Assembly: GCA_002747395.1 (NCBI GenBank)
Contig: PDPE01000035.1
Location: 1 to 64,000, forward strand
Direction of reading: 5' to 3'
Length of the DNA: 64,000 nt
From: Pseudomonadota bacterium
GTDB lineage: Bacteria; Pseudomonadota; Gammaproteobacteria; Pseudomonadales; Oleiphilaceae
Part shown: one piece after another, positions 36,349-47,108 of the stretch
Position numbering within the stretch: the first letter of the stretch is position 1
How the letters are laid out: each line of letters opens with the position of its first letter
Notes under the pieces: model-generated
What the model was told of the DNA's origin: nothing
The model's input: the letters and a program-made list of their open reading frames with translations, nothing else
The model's database searches: none
Translations under genes and position numbers: made by a program

Positions 36349-38478
36349 TCAGTTGCCCACCAGGCTGTTCTTCAGCAACTTGGGAGTAATGAATACCAAC
36401 AGCTCGGCCCGATTATCGATATCTTCAGTCTTGGTAAACAGGGAGCCGATATAGGGCAGATCACCCAAAAACGGGGTTTTGGTTACAGTGGTTGAATTTT
36501 CTGACTCGAAAATTCCGCCAAGTACAATGGTTTCACCATTGGCAACCAGCACCTGAGTCTCAATTTCATTGGTAACAATACTGGGTACACCTTCCGTGAC
36601 CGTTCCTCTGGAGTCCTGGTTAATTTTCAAATCCATAATAATTTTATCATCGGGAGTAATCTGCGGCGTGACTTCCAGAGACAAGGCTGCCTCTTTAAAG
36701 GACACCGAAGTTGCCCCGCTGGATGAAGCCTCCTGATAGGGAATTTCTTCACCGGACTTGATACTGGCCACCCGCCTGTCTGCGGTGACAATTTTAGGCT
36801 GGGCAATGATTTCTCCCTTACCATCCACTTCCAGAGCCGAAAGCTCCATATTTAACAGCATCTGGTCGTTTTGGTAACCAATGGAGATAGACGAGGCACT
36901 GCGCTTGGAAACCCCGAGGTCAACCACCAGTGCGTCAGGAAAAGGAACCACTGCCCTGCTGCCACCAACAATATTGTTATTCACATCAATAACAGACTTC
37001 TGGGAACCGCCAACGCTGTACAGGCTATCGCCCTTGGCTCTGGCGTATGCTCCTCCCCATTTCACACCCAGGTCGCGGGAAATATCCGTACTGGCCTTGA
37101 CAATTCTTGCCTCAATCAACACTTGCCGGACGGGGACATCCCACCTTGCAACCAATCTCCGAATCTGCTCCATTTTATCGGCTGTCTCTCTGACACTGAT
37201 CGTATTCGTTCTGACATCAGAAGAAATGAATCCCCTGGACGAAATCAGCTCCCTGTCAGCCTGAAGCAGGCCCACGATATCCGCGGCTTTTGCATAGTTC
37301 ACCTGTATCAACTCCAGGGTAACCGGCGCAAGCTCTTTCACTTGCTTCGATGCCTCAAGTTCCAGTTTTTCTCTCTGGGCAATCTCTCTGGCCGGAGCCA
37401 CCATCAGCACATTACCCACCTTTCGCTTGTCCAGGCCTTTCGTTTTGAGGATTAACTCCAGCGCCTGATCCCATGGCACCTTCTGCAGTCTCAGGGTAAT
37501 GGTGCCCCCGACCGAATCACTGGCCACCAGGTTAAGCCCGGTGAAGTCGGCGATTAACTGCAACACAGAGCGAACTTCAATATCCTGAAAGTTAAGCGAG
37601 AGCTTTTCACCTGAATAGGGAAACTTTTCCTTGCGCCGCTCATCCGCCTCTTCCTTGCTCAATTTCTCGACACTGACAGTAAATTCATTCTCTGCCTGAT
37701 ACGCCAGATAGTCATAAAACCCGTCCGGCTTTATCATAATCACTGCGTTGCCGTTTTGAACTGTTGCATCAATCCGCTTCACAGGAGTGGCAAAATCCGT
37801 CACATCAAACCTTTTCTGAAGCTCCCGAGGCAGTTTCACCCCCTTGAACTCCAGGCGAATATTCCCTGCGACTTCAGACATATCCACATCAACATTCGGT
37901 TCGGTGAGGGTCAGCACAACCTGGCCATCGCCCTTGTCACCCCGTTTAAAGTCGATGTTACTGAGAGAGTTTCCTTCAGGGGGAGCGATACCCGGCACCT
38001 GGAAGCTGTCCGTGCCCACTCCCGAGGCCTGCCCTGAAGAAGCAAGCTGATCGGAACCGATCACGATGATGGCAGAATTGCCTTCCCGACGAGTATGATA
38101 GGGAACCAGTTCCACCATATTCACGACCAGTCTGATTCGATCCCTGGCTTCAATCACTGTCAGACTTTTCGCGTTACCCGCACCCAGTGTATGGTGCTTC
38201 GACTGCAAACCGCTCGACGCTCCGACAAAATCGACGGCAATTCGCGCAGGCCGTTCAATCGTATACCCTTGTGGCGATGGTGGCACACCATCAAAATCAA
38301 GACGAATCTCTGTTTTATCTCCGGGCAAAGAAGCAAAGCTGATATCACTCAATACCGAAGCCATTGCCTGCGCTGGCAAAACACTACCCAGACATAAAGC
38401 GAGGACACACCATCCGGCCCTGGAAAACATCATCTTTACCAGCTTCCTGGTCGAGAGTTTTTTAACGTACTTATTCAT
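36349..38478 (-). CDS. pilQ: Type IV pilus secretin PilQ
   Basis: This protein has 709 residues from ATG 38478 (MNKYVKKLSTRK), with GGGGAG upstream. The signal peptide ends near LPAQAMA. AMIN domains occupy about 40-260 (LSDISFASLPGDKTEIRLDF). The STN/N0 domain (LNFQDIEVRSVLQLIADFTG), a KH-like N1 domain and the secretin core follow, with VPFLGDLPYIGSLF near the end. PilQ forms the outer-membrane gate for the pilus fibre. It is the last gene of the pilMNOPQ operon. The aroK-aroB pair that follows in Pseudomonas is absent. Confidence 0.95.
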   Translation of the reverse strand: MNKYVKKLSTRKLVKMMFSRAGWCVLALCLGSVLPAQAMASVLSDISFASLPGDKTEIRLDFDGVPPSPQGYTIERPARIAVDFVGASSGLQSKHHTLGAGNAKSLTVIEARDRIRLVVNMVELVPYHTRREGNSAIIVIGSDQLASSGQASGVGTDSFQVPGIAPPEGNSLSNIDFKRGDKGDGQVVLTLTEPNVDVDMSEVAGNIRLEFKGVKLPRELQKRFDVTDFATPVKRIDATVQNGNAVIMIKPDGFYDYLAYQAENEFTVSVEKLSKEEADERRKEKFPYSGEKLSLNFQDIEVRSVLQLIADFTGLNLVASDSVGGTITLRLQKVPWDQALELILKTKGLDKRKVGNVLMVAPAREIAQREKLELEASKQVKELAPVTLELIQVNYAKAADIVGLLQADRELISSRGFISSDVRTNTISVRETADKMEQIRRLVARWDVPVRQVLIEARIVKASTDISRDLGVKWGGAYARAKGDSLYSVGGSQKSVIDVNNNIVGGSRAVVPFPDALVVDLGVSKRSASSISIGYQNDQMLLNMELSALEVDGKGEIIAQPKIVTADRRVASIKSGEEIPYQEASSSGATSVSFKEAALSLEVTPQITPDDKIIMDLKINQDSRGTVTEGVPSIVTNEIETQVLVANGETIVLGGIFESENSTTVTKTPFLGDLPYIGSLFTKTEDIDNRAELLVFITPKLLKNSLVGN

Positions 38479-38497
38479 CTTGCTCCCCTTTTCAGGC

Positions 38498-39043
38498 TTA
38501 CTGCCCTGGTTCATCCAAAGCCAATGTACGAGGTCTTTCCAACCACCCCCCATGGCCATTGGTTACTATTTCGATCAGGTTAATGCTGGCCTCATTGACG
38601 CGAACTACCTTGCCATGGTTCTTGCCCATGTACTGCCCTTCCTTCACCCGATGAATTCCTCCCGCATCATCGCTGATCAAGGCAAACAGAGGCCCGCTAT
38701 CCGACCTTTTTAATGAACCCACCAGTTTGAGAGAAGTCACCGGAAATGATTCCAGCAACTCTTTCGGTCTGTCAAAGTCCGGTTTCACATTCGACTCGGG
38801 CTGCTGCCGCTCTTCCAGATCAATCGCCACAGGAGGACTGAATGGCGCCCTTCGTGCCGCAGCACTGTAAGTAAATGCTTCGTAAGCCTCAAAGACAGGC
38901 AGCGGCTCGACCGGCCCGCCCTTTTTTTTGTCGGCCTCGGCAATGAATTCGTCCAGGTCTTCAAAACCACGATTCGTGCTACATCCAGCCAACATGGTAA
39001 ACAAAGCCGCCGCAATGATTAACTGATATTTCACCCTGGTCAC
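38498..39043 (-). CDS. pilP: Type IV pilus lipoprotein PilP
   Basis: This protein has 181 residues from a GTG codon with AGGAGG 7 bases upstream, embedded in the end of pilO. The lipoprotein signal MTRVKYQLIIAAALFTMLAGC has its lipid-attachment Cys at 21. The C-terminal beta domain contains LKLVGSLKRSDSGPLFALI and VKEGQYMGKNHGKVV, typical of PilP. It links the PilMNO inner-membrane complex to PilQ. Confidence 0.95.
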   Translation of the reverse strand: MTRVKYQLIIAAALFTMLAGCSTNRGFEDLDEFIAEADKKKGGPVEPLPVFEAYEAFTYSAAARRAPFSPPVAIDLEERQQPESNVKPDFDRPKELLESFPVTSLKLVGSLKRSDSGPLFALISDDAGGIHRVKEGQYMGKNHGKVVRVNEASINLIEIVTNGHGGWLERPRTLALDEPGQ

Positions 39044-39046
39044 GAA

Positions 39047-39658
39047 TTAGCCTCCTGACTTGTAACGGTAAGTTTTGGCCAAAATATTGAGTGTCAACAT
39101 TTCTGTATCCCCGGATGCGGGCGAAATGGAAAAATCATGCAGCGTGACAATACGAGGCAGGCTGGCCACGCCACTCACAAAACTGGCCAGATCATGGTAT
39201 GTGCCCAGGGCAACAATATTAATCGGCAACTCGACATAGAACTCCCGAGACACTTCAGGCTTGAGAGTAATGGAAGAAATGTCCAAACCACTGCCCAGCC
39301 CCGTATTGGTAATATCCTCCAGAAGGCCGGGGACTTCTGTGTCGCCGGGAAGCTGTTTAAGCAGCTCGCCAAAGGTTCTTTCCATTTCGTTCATTTGCTC
39401 ACGATAGATGTCCAGGTTCGCAACCTTGTACGCCTTGTCCTGGTATTCTTTCTTCAGATCCACTTCTTTGGCAACCACGGTATCCAGAGCCAGATACTGA
39501 TCTTTCACATAAAACCAGTACACCCCTCCCAAAATAAGAGAGAACACAATCAGAAAAACAAACAACTTTACCAGAGCAGGCCATGAACCCGCATTATTAA
39601 AATCAAGATCATTGACATCAAAGTTCTTTAAACCTTCTACCGAATCTGACAGACTCAT
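39047..39658 (-). CDS. pilO: Type IV pilus alignment protein PilO
   Basis: This protein has 203 residues. A cytoplasmic N terminus precedes one membrane span (LVKLFVFLIVFSLILGGVYW, about 29-48), a coiled coil (about 55-100) and a ferredoxin-like periplasmic domain (LKPEVSREFYVELPINIVAL, GTYHDLASFVSGVASLPRI). It dimerises with PilN. Its 3' end overlaps the pilP ribosome-binding site. Confidence 0.95.
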   Translation of the reverse strand: MSLSDSVEGLKNFDVNDLDFNNAGSWPALVKLFVFLIVFSLILGGVYWFYVKDQYLALDTVVAKEVDLKKEYQDKAYKVANLDIYREQMNEMERTFGELLKQLPGDTEVPGLLEDITNTGLGSGLDISSITLKPEVSREFYVELPINIVALGTYHDLASFVSGVASLPRIVTLHDFSISPASGDTEMLTLNILAKTYRYKSGG

Positions 39659-39744
39659 TTTACCTTGCCCTTTCGCACGCTACAGTTTGACGCAAAAAAC
39701 CGTTTCCGGTTACTCCCGATCCGGCTGCCCCTGACCGGCTTACC

Positions 39745-39774
39745 CTTGATTTACTTATACTTGATTTACTTGCT
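39745..39774. repeat. 15-bp tandem repeat at the end of pilN
   Basis: CTTGATTTACTTATA and CTTGATTTACTTGCT are consecutive, and a third copy starts CTTGAC. The pilN stop codon lies in the second unit. Confidence 0.8.
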
Positions 39775-40331
39775 CTTGACATTTTTGTCCGCCGGAGTGG
39801 TTTGAGGAACAGTCAGACTGAAAGCATTCATCTCCGGCGAATCAGAGGAGGCTGCAGCCACTGATGAAAGATTAGGCTCGCCAAACCAGTCAGAAGCTTC
39901 AAAAGTTCTCATCAAACCGGATATTCTGTTATTGGACTCGGCAATACCTGATATGGACAGATTTCCATTTCGGGCAGACAACGAAGTGTAATACAGACCG
40001 TCAGGCAATGTTCGCACCATTTCGTCGAAAACCCGCACAATGACAGGGCGTTTTCCCTGAAGATCCTGAATTACCTTCATTCTTGCAATTAACCGGCTTT
40101 TCTTTTTACGCAGATCCGATATCTCGACAATTTTCTTGTCAAGCTGCCTGGTTGCCGCCTCAATATAGGCATTACGGCTATTCTGATAGGTGATCTCGGA
40201 CTCCACATAATTCAGCCAAAGAAAACCTAACCCGCCGGCAATAATAACCGTTGCCACCAGCATGGTTATAAACTGCTTTTGCTTCTCCGCTCGCAGCTCT
40301 TCACGCCACGGCCTGAGGTTAATCATTGCCA

Positions 40332-40332
<1 letters not shown>
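39766..40332 (-). CDS. pilN: Type IV pilus alignment protein PilN
   Basis: This protein has 188 residues. INLRPWREELRAEKQKQF is the conserved N-terminal motif that binds PilM. One membrane span (MLVATVIIAGGLGFLWL), a coiled coil and a periplasmic domain with RPVIVRVFDEMVRTLPDGLY follow. The ATG overlaps the pilM stop as TGATG, so translation is coupled. An in-frame ATG two codons later (MINLRPW) is also possible. Confidence 0.95.
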
Positions 40333-41453
<1,121 letters not shown>

Positions 41454-41497
41454 TTAAAAAAAATGGATAACCACCTAATCGTCAAAGAAAAAACGCG

Positions 41498-41503
41498 TAT
41501 AAT
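41498..41503 (+). promoter_or_regulatory. Possible -10 element of mrcA
   Basis: A perfect TATAAT stands 63 bp upstream of the mrcA start in the pilM-mrcA divergent region. No good -35 hexamer is visible at 16-18 bp, so the call is weak. Confidence 0.35.
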
Positions 41504-41565
41504 TATGCCGGGTTAGGGCGGTCTCTTAAATAATAGACCTATATTTTTTAGTTGTCAGGAAAAAG

Positions 41566-44121
41566 ATGAGTTATTTTGTGAGCTTTTCGCGTTTTTTGGG
41601 ATGGGGTATTCTTCTCGGTTTGTTTACCGGCGGGGTGATCGCATCGAGCATCTACTTGTACCTGGCACCAAAACTGCCGGACGTGGATCAATTGCGCACA
41701 ACACAACTGCAGGTCCCCCTTCGAATCTACTCCAGCGACCGAAAATTGATCTCGGAATTCGGGGAAAAGCGGCGCATTCCAATTGCCATGACCCAGGTGC
41801 CCGAACAACTCAAGCGCGCCTTTATTGCCGCCGAGGACAATCGCTTTTACAGTCACCAGGGTGTTGACATCAAGGGTCTGGTGAGAGCGACAGTGGAACT
41901 GGTCACTACCGGCAGAATTCAATCTGGTGGCAGCACGATAACCATGCAGGTCGCCAAGAATTTCTTCCTGAGCCGGGAAAAAACCTTTACGCGAAAGTTC
42001 AATGAAATACTCCTGTCATTTCAGATAGAGCAGGAGCTGACCAAAGAGGAAATTCTCGAACTTTACTTCAACAAGATTTATCTGGGCAATCGGGCCTATG
42101 GAATCGGTGCCGCGTCCGAAGTCTACTACGGCAAGCCGATTGATCAGCTCACCGTAGCGCAAATGGCGATGATTGCCGGCCTCCCCAAAGCCCCCTCACT
42201 GTATAACCCGATAGCCAACCCGGACAGATCCCTTGCTCGCAGAAACTGGATTTTATTGCGAATGAAGGAACTGTCCTTTATCAGTGAAGAAGAATACGGG
42301 GAGGCAGTCAGTTCCCCCCTCACAGCCAGTTATCACGGCTCCAACCCCGAACTGGAGGCCCCCTGGCTCGCGGAGATGGCTCGCAAACAAATGCTGAAAG
42401 AGTATGGCGAAGAAGTCTACGAAAAGGGCTATCAGGTTTACCTTACCATCGACAGCAAACTGCAAGAATCAGCGAACCGGGCGGTCATCAAAGGATTGGA
42501 GCAATACGACCAGCGACATGGCTACAAAGGGCCGGTAAGCACACTGTCTGAAGCCGAACTCGAAGACCCGGTACAACTGGAGGCAAGGTTGAATCAGACG
42601 CCCGCTTACAACGGGCTGACACCTGCCGCAATCACTTCGCTATCCAAAAGCCGGGCGATGGCCACATTCGAAAACGGTCGGCAGGCAGCCATTCCGCTCG
42701 AATCGGTAAAATGGGCCAGGCGTTACCTGACCGTCGATCAGCTTGGCCCGGAAATTAACAGCCCGAGTGATGTATTCGCCATCGGCGACATCGTATATTT
42801 ACGCCACCCGTCTCCAGAAGAACCCCGGAAGCCAATCACAACAGAAAATGACCCGGCTCAACCCGAAACCTGGGAGTTGGCACAATTACCTGACGCACAA
42901 GCGGCCATAGTTTCATTGAACCCCGACAATGGAGCAATTCATGCTCTGGTCGGTGGCTACAGCTTTTATCAAAGCAAATACAACCGGGTTATACAGGCCA
43001 ACCGACAACCCGGCTCCAACTTCAAGCCGTTTATTTACCTGGCCGCCATTGAAAAGGGCGCTACTGCCGCCACCCTTATCAATGACGCTCCCATCGTGTT
43101 CAGCGACCGAAAACTGGAAGCAACCTGGCGCCCGGAAAATTCCGGCGGGAAGTTCTTTGGCCCCACTCGCTTGAGAAAAGCGCTTTACCAGTCGCGAAAC
43201 CTGGTATCGATCAGATTGCTGAAAAATACCGGCGTAAAACAGACGCTCGACTACGTCTCCCGGTTCGGCTTTGATACATCGCAACTCCCGAATGACCTCT
43301 CTCTGGCACTGGGAAGTGCCGCCATGCCGCCCTTGTCTGTCGCGCGGGGTTACGCCATCATCGCCAACGGCGGCTATTATGTCGAGCCCTTTTTTATCCA
43401 CCACATACTCGACAGTAATGGCAACACTATCTTCTCCCATACCCCGTTAACCCTGTGTAAAAAGCGTGAACAGTGCGAGAAATGTGAAAATTGTGAGGGT
43501 ACTCCCTCCAAACTTCCCTATCAGCTCCCATCAATAGCAGACAGCACAGCCGCAGCCGCCACCAACCGTCAGGCGAAGGACGATCTCTCCGTACAAAAAA
43601 TCGGGGAGCGCATTGCCCCCAGAATAGCCAACGAGCGTGCCATCTATATCATGCACTCCATGCTGAAGGATGTAATAGTAAAAGGCACAGGGCGAAAAGC
43701 GAAATCATTGAAAAGATCAGATATTGCCGGAAAAACAGGCACAACCAACGATCAAAAGGATGCGTGGTTTTCCGGGTTTGGTGGCAATATCGCCACAACG
43801 GTCTGGGTCGGATTTGATCAACCCGAAACACTGGGAAGGAAAGAATTTGGCGCGACTGCAGCCCTCCCCATCTGGATCGACTACATGCAGAGTGCACTGA
43901 AAGACCGCCCGCTCTTTCACATGAAACCACCCGCCGACATGGTAACAGCGAAAATAAATACCGATTCAGGTTTGCGAACCACTGCAGACGACCCGAACTC
44001 CATATTCGAAATTTTCAGGAAGGAAAACGTACCGGACATGCCCTATTTGCCCGTAAAGACTATCGCCACAGACGATAACAATGACTCCAATGATGCGTTA
44101 CTGGAGGATATCTTTCAGTAG
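41566..44121 (+). CDS. mrcA: Penicillin-binding protein 1A
   Basis: This is an 851-residue bifunctional peptidoglycan synthase. The N-terminal span (WGILLGLFTGGVIASSIYL) is followed by the GT51 glycosyltransferase domain with EDNRFYSHQGVD, GGSTITMQVAKNFFLS and KEEILELYFNKIYLG. The transpeptidase domain has SNFK (Ser484, Lys487), SRN and KTG (723-725). An OB-type insertion lies between the domains, as in proteobacterial PBP1A. A Cys cluster (Cys631, 637, 640, 643) in the transpeptidase part is not a feature I know from the family. It is divergent from the pil operon. Confidence 0.95.
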   Translation: MSYFVSFSRFLGWGILLGLFTGGVIASSIYLYLAPKLPDVDQLRTTQLQVPLRIYSSDRKLISEFGEKRRIPIAMTQVPEQLKRAFIAAEDNRFYSHQGVDIKGLVRATVELVTTGRIQSGGSTITMQVAKNFFLSREKTFTRKFNEILLSFQIEQELTKEEILELYFNKIYLGNRAYGIGAASEVYYGKPIDQLTVAQMAMIAGLPKAPSLYNPIANPDRSLARRNWILLRMKELSFISEEEYGEAVSSPLTASYHGSNPELEAPWLAEMARKQMLKEYGEEVYEKGYQVYLTIDSKLQESANRAVIKGLEQYDQRHGYKGPVSTLSEAELEDPVQLEARLNQTPAYNGLTPAAITSLSKSRAMATFENGRQAAIPLESVKWARRYLTVDQLGPEINSPSDVFAIGDIVYLRHPSPEEPRKPITTENDPAQPETWELAQLPDAQAAIVSLNPDNGAIHALVGGYSFYQSKYNRVIQANRQPGSNFKPFIYLAAIEKGATAATLINDAPIVFSDRKLEATWRPENSGGKFFGPTRLRKALYQSRNLVSIRLLKNTGVKQTLDYVSRFGFDTSQLPNDLSLALGSAAMPPLSVARGYAIIANGGYYVEPFFIHHILDSNGNTIFSHTPLTLCKKREQCEKCENCEGTPSKLPYQLPSIADSTAAAATNRQAKDDLSVQKIGERIAPRIANERAIYIMHSMLKDVIVKGTGRKAKSLKRSDIAGKTGTTNDQKDAWFSGFGGNIATTVWVGFDQPETLGRKEFGATAALPIWIDYMQSALKDRPLFHMKPPADMVTAKINTDSGLRTTADDPNSIFEIFRKENVPDMPYLPVKTIATDDNNDSNDALLEDIFQ

Positions 44122-44175
44122 GTTGCCTCCCCGGGACTGCTTCTCCGGCAGAAAAAGAAGCCGTCAATCAGGCAT

Positions 44176-44204
44176 AAAAAAACCCGCAATTCGCGGGTTT
44201 TTTT
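44176..44204. terminator. Bidirectional terminator between mrcA and maeB
   Basis: CCCGC/GCGGG (44183-44187, 44193-44197) is flanked by seven A on the left and seven T on the right. It therefore works for mrcA on the plus strand and maeB on the minus strand. Confidence 0.92.
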
Positions 44205-44223
44205 ATCTGTGTCTGGCACAGAA

Positions 44224-45489
44224 CTACTTGATCTCATCTACCGATTTCAGCGGGTAGTGTTCCGGATACGGGAAGCGTGCCACTCCGGAATCAACCGCCG
44301 CTTTCGCCACCGCCGCAGATACATCAGTCAACAACCTTGAATCCAGAGGCTTGGGAATAATGTAATCCTTTCCATACTCAAGGGCTTCGCCTCCATAGGC
44401 ATCCACAACCTCTTGAGGCACAGGCTGCTTGGCCAGATCCTTGATGGCATGAACGGCTGCCACTTTCATCTCTTCATTGATTGAAGTCGCCCGCACATCC
44501 AGGGCTCCTCTGAAAATGAAAGGGAAGCCCAACACGTTGTTGACCTGGTTGGGATAGTCAGAACGCCCGGTCGCCATAATCAGGTCATCACGAGTGGCGA
44601 GAGCCAACTCCGGTTTGATTTCCGGGTCAGGGTTCGAGCAGGCAAAGATAACCGGATTCGGTGCCATGGTTTTAAGAATATCCGCGCTCAACAGATCCGG
44701 CCCGGACAATCCGACAAACACATCTGCACCATCACAGGCATCTGCCAGTGTCCGCTTGTCGGTATCAATCGCGAACATGGCCTTGTATTGATTCAAATCA
44801 TCCCGACCGGAGTGAATCACACCCTTTCGGTCCAGCATCATAATGTTTTCCTGCCTGGCTCCACAGCTGATCAGCAGCTTCATACATGCAACCGCTGCTG
44901 CACCCGCTCCCAAACAAACCACGGTCGCATCTTCAATGGACTTGCCCTGAAGCTCAAGGGCGTTGATCATGCCCGCGGCAGTAACAATGGCAGTACCATG
45001 CTGGTCATCATGGAATACAGGAATATTACACTGCTCGATCAGCACCCGCTCGATTTCAAAACACTCCGGTGCCTTGATATCTTCAAGGTTGATACCGCCA
45101 AAGGTATCGGCAATTCTGGTTACGGTATCAATAAAAGCCTGCGGGCTTTCAGAGTCAACTTCGATATCAAACACGTCAATTCCCGCAAACCGCTTGAATA
45201 AAACGCCCTTTCCTTCCATAACCGGCTTACTGGCCAACGGGCCAAGATTACCCAGCCCCAGAATTGCACTACCGTCTGATATCACCGCGACCAGGTTACC
45301 TTTGGCTGTATAGCGGTATGCATTTTCAGGATCTTTTGAAATTTCACGTACAGGCTCTGCCACACCGGGGCTGTAAGCCAAAGACAAATCCCGGGAGGTT
45401 TGTGTCGGCTTGGTGATTTCTACACTGATTTTACCTGCTTTAGGACTCGCGTGATAATCGAGCGCCGCTTGCTTCATATCTTCAGACAT
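44224..45489 (-). CDS. maeB: Malic enzyme, NAD(P)-dependent, short form
   Basis: This protein has 421 residues. YHASPKAGKISVEITKP, LAYSPGVAEPVREI, CNIPVFHDDQHGTAIVTAAG and VVCLGAGAAAVACMKLLI (dinucleotide site) are diagnostic. It decarboxylates malate to pyruvate. Unlike E. coli MaeB it lacks the C-terminal phosphotransacetylase domain, as in the Pseudomonas protein at this locus. It is convergent with mrcA and shares its terminator. Confidence 0.93.
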   Translation of the reverse strand: MSEDMKQAALDYHASPKAGKISVEITKPTQTSRDLSLAYSPGVAEPVREISKDPENAYRYTAKGNLVAVISDGSAILGLGNLGPLASKPVMEGKGVLFKRFAGIDVFDIEVDSESPQAFIDTVTRIADTFGGINLEDIKAPECFEIERVLIEQCNIPVFHDDQHGTAIVTAAGMINALELQGKSIEDATVVCLGAGAAAVACMKLLISCGARQENIMMLDRKGVIHSGRDDLNQYKAMFAIDTDKRTLADACDGADVFVGLSGPDLLSADILKTMAPNPVIFACSNPDPEIKPELALATRDDLIMATGRSDYPNQVNNVLGFPFIFRGALDVRATSINEEMKVAAVHAIKDLAKQPVPQEVVDAYGGEALEYGKDYIIPKPLDSRLLTDVSAAVAKAAVDSGVARFPYPEHYPLKSVDEIK

Positions 45490-45591
45490 CGCAACTATTC
45501 CGTTTTTTCCAATAAATGAACTTCATCTCCAATTGGCCAGCTTACCGCCAATTGAAATACCTGATTCTACCTTACTTCTGTATTTGCCGTA

Positions 45592-45627
45592 CCCGCTCAC
45601 GCCTCCGGTATTCATACCGTGGGCGGG
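45592..45627. repeat. Hairpin in the nuclease-maeB gap
   Basis: CCCGCTCACG (45592-45601) pairs with CGTGGGCGGG (45618-45627), 9 of 10 plus one T-G pair. An inner palindrome GGTAT-TC-ATACC lies in the loop. It may be a terminator remnant or a small repeat. Confidence 0.4.
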
Positions 45628-45714
45628 TGAACAGCTACCTGTTACTTCCTGATTTTACTGGCTATGCAAAACGTGAGTCCATTATCACTCGTTTGAAAAG
45701 AAGTCTCAAGGGAA

Positions 45715-45730
45715 AGCCGAAATTTCGGCT
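45715..45730. terminator. 16-bp perfect palindrome after the nuclease gene
   Basis: AGCCGAAATTTCGGCT begins 27 bp after the nuclease stop on the minus strand and is followed there by TTTCCCTT. It is a weak terminator at best and could be an operator. Confidence 0.35.
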
Positions 45731-45756
45731 CAAAATAGTATAGGCATGGCGGTTGA

Positions 45757-46575
45757 TCAATCACAACCTTCTGAAGAGGCGGAAACCATGGAACGATGCG
45801 TAATCGGCAGAATATAGGGAGCAAACCCGCGTTTTTTCTGTGACCTGGAAAGGCTGCGTTGAACCAGCCAACCCCTGGCTTCCAAACAGTTACCCCGCTC
45901 GATCACCTTGTTCAGGTTCCGGCCAGCCATCGCGGATTCGGGCAACTTCAGCACCACATATTTGCCGAGAGATATCCAGACAGCCCTCCGGGAGCGGGAA
46001 ACTGAAGAAACCCGCCCGGACAAGAGAGTAAAGCCCGTCTTTGCCGGTTTGTTTTTGGCATTATGCTGCCAAAAGCGGCTGGACCATATGCGGGCCGAGG
46101 CACTTCTGGCGCGGTGCTCGGCCTCTTCATAACAGGACTGAAATAATGCACCGGAATCAAATGCGATACGAAAAGCCAGGCCGGCATCAAGTAATTCATT
46201 GGCAAGACTTCGGCCATCCAACAAAAAAACATGGGCCAAAGACCTCCCGTATTTATCTTTTTCATCACCCGGCTCATACAGGTAAACCGGGTTATTTTTT
46301 CCAATCAGGGCAGCAACATACTTTTTCGCCTGCTTCGCGTAAGGCTCCGACCGCTTTTTCTTTTTGCCTTTTTTCTTCTTGTTTAATTCCGGCGTGTTTA
46401 CACCAATCAACCTCACCACTCTGCCATCAGCCAGAACCAGGGTGTCGCCATCCAGAACCGTCCTGACACGGAAGGGGTCGGCCTCAAAAGAATGACCACA
46501 AAAATCAAGCTGCCTGGCCTGTGCCGACGCCACAGACACCAGGACAAGCAAAAAGGCAAACAAAACACGTCGCAT
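45757..46575 (-). CDS. Secreted thermonuclease (SNase)-like protein
   Basis: This protein has 272 residues from ATG 46575, which begins a clear signal peptide (MRRVLFAFLLVLVSVASAQA). The longer frame upstream runs through the rpmE terminator. The staphylococcal-nuclease domain shows VRTVLDGDTLVLADGRVVRL, IGVNTPEL and DKYGRSLAHVFLLDGRSL (residues of the catalytic set). A very basic insertion (KKKKGKKKKRSEPYAK) sits in the loop after NTPEL. A C-terminal extension of about 100 residues is rich in Arg/Ser. It probably cuts nucleic acid in the periplasm or outside. It holds the same position as a nuclease gene in Pseudomonas. Confidence 0.88.
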   Translation of the reverse strand: MRRVLFAFLLVLVSVASAQARQLDFCGHSFEADPFRVRTVLDGDTLVLADGRVVRLIGVNTPELNKKKKGKKKKRSEPYAKQAKKYVAALIGKNNPVYLYEPGDEKDKYGRSLAHVFLLDGRSLANELLDAGLAFRIAFDSGALFQSCYEEAEHRARSASARIWSSRFWQHNAKNKPAKTGFTLLSGRVSSVSRSRRAVWISLGKYVVLKLPESAMAGRNLNKVIERGNCLEARGWLVQRSLSRSQKKRGFAPYILPITHRSMVSASSEGCD

Positions 46576-46601
46576 AACTTTCTGACAAAAAACCGGGTAA
46601 T

Positions 46602-46634
46602 AAAAAAGGGCACTGCAATCCAGCACCCTTTTTA
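46602..46634 (-). terminator. Terminator of rpmE
   Basis: On the minus strand GGGTGCTG pairs with CAGTGCCC, including two G-T pairs, over a 5-base loop, followed by six T. A-rich sequence precedes the stem. It lies 39 bp after the rpmE stop. Confidence 0.85.
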
Positions 46635-46672
46635 TATTCATTTCTCTACCTGAGACCAAATGAGACAGCAAT

Positions 46673-46888
46673 CTATTTCTTGCCAAGCCTGCCGCCGAAA
46701 CGCTTGTTAAACTTATCGATACGACCGCCGGTATCCATAACTTTCTGCTTGCCGGTATAAAACGGATGGCATGCAGAGCATACATCCAGGTGGAGATCCT
46801 TACAGACTGTAGATCGGGTTGTTACCACATTGCCACAACTGCAGGTTGCTGTAATTTCCTGATATTTGGGGTGGATACCTTCTTTCAT
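46673..46888 (-). CDS. rpmE: Ribosomal protein bL31, zinc-binding form
   Basis: This protein has 71 residues from ATG 46888 ([20 protein letters not shown]), with GAGG 9 bases upstream. An ATG four codons earlier is poorly placed. Cys16, Cys18, Cys37 and Cys40 form the zinc site of the C+ type. HPFYTGKQK and RFGGRLGKK end the protein in the usual way. It is divergent from priA, as in Pseudomonas. Confidence 0.96.
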   Translation of the reverse strand: MKEGIHPKYQEITATCSCGNVVTTRSTVCKDLHLDVCSACHPFYTGKQKVMDTGGRIDKFNKRFGGRLGKK

Positions 46889-47108
46889 CGCAAACCTCAT
46901 TATTTTGCCGCTACCGGAAACTTGCCCGGCACCGCAAATTCTGCAATATTACATGCCTCTGCGCTCACATCGTCTATACCGGACAGACCCGATAACAGAT
47001 GGCAGATCAGCACAATGAACTTATATTTAAGGTGCGCCACAAGGCCCACCCTGGACAAGGGCGCAAGATAATATCACAATTCACACGAATCGCAACCAGA
47101 AAAACCAA

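Noticed and set aside
38479..38559. Longer N terminus for PilQ
   Set aside because: It overlaps pilP. ATG 38478 has GGGGAG and starts a normal signal region.
46576..46785. Longer N terminus for the nuclease (70 extra residues)
   Set aside because: It would run through the rpmE terminator and end of rpmE. A signal peptide starts at ATG 46575.
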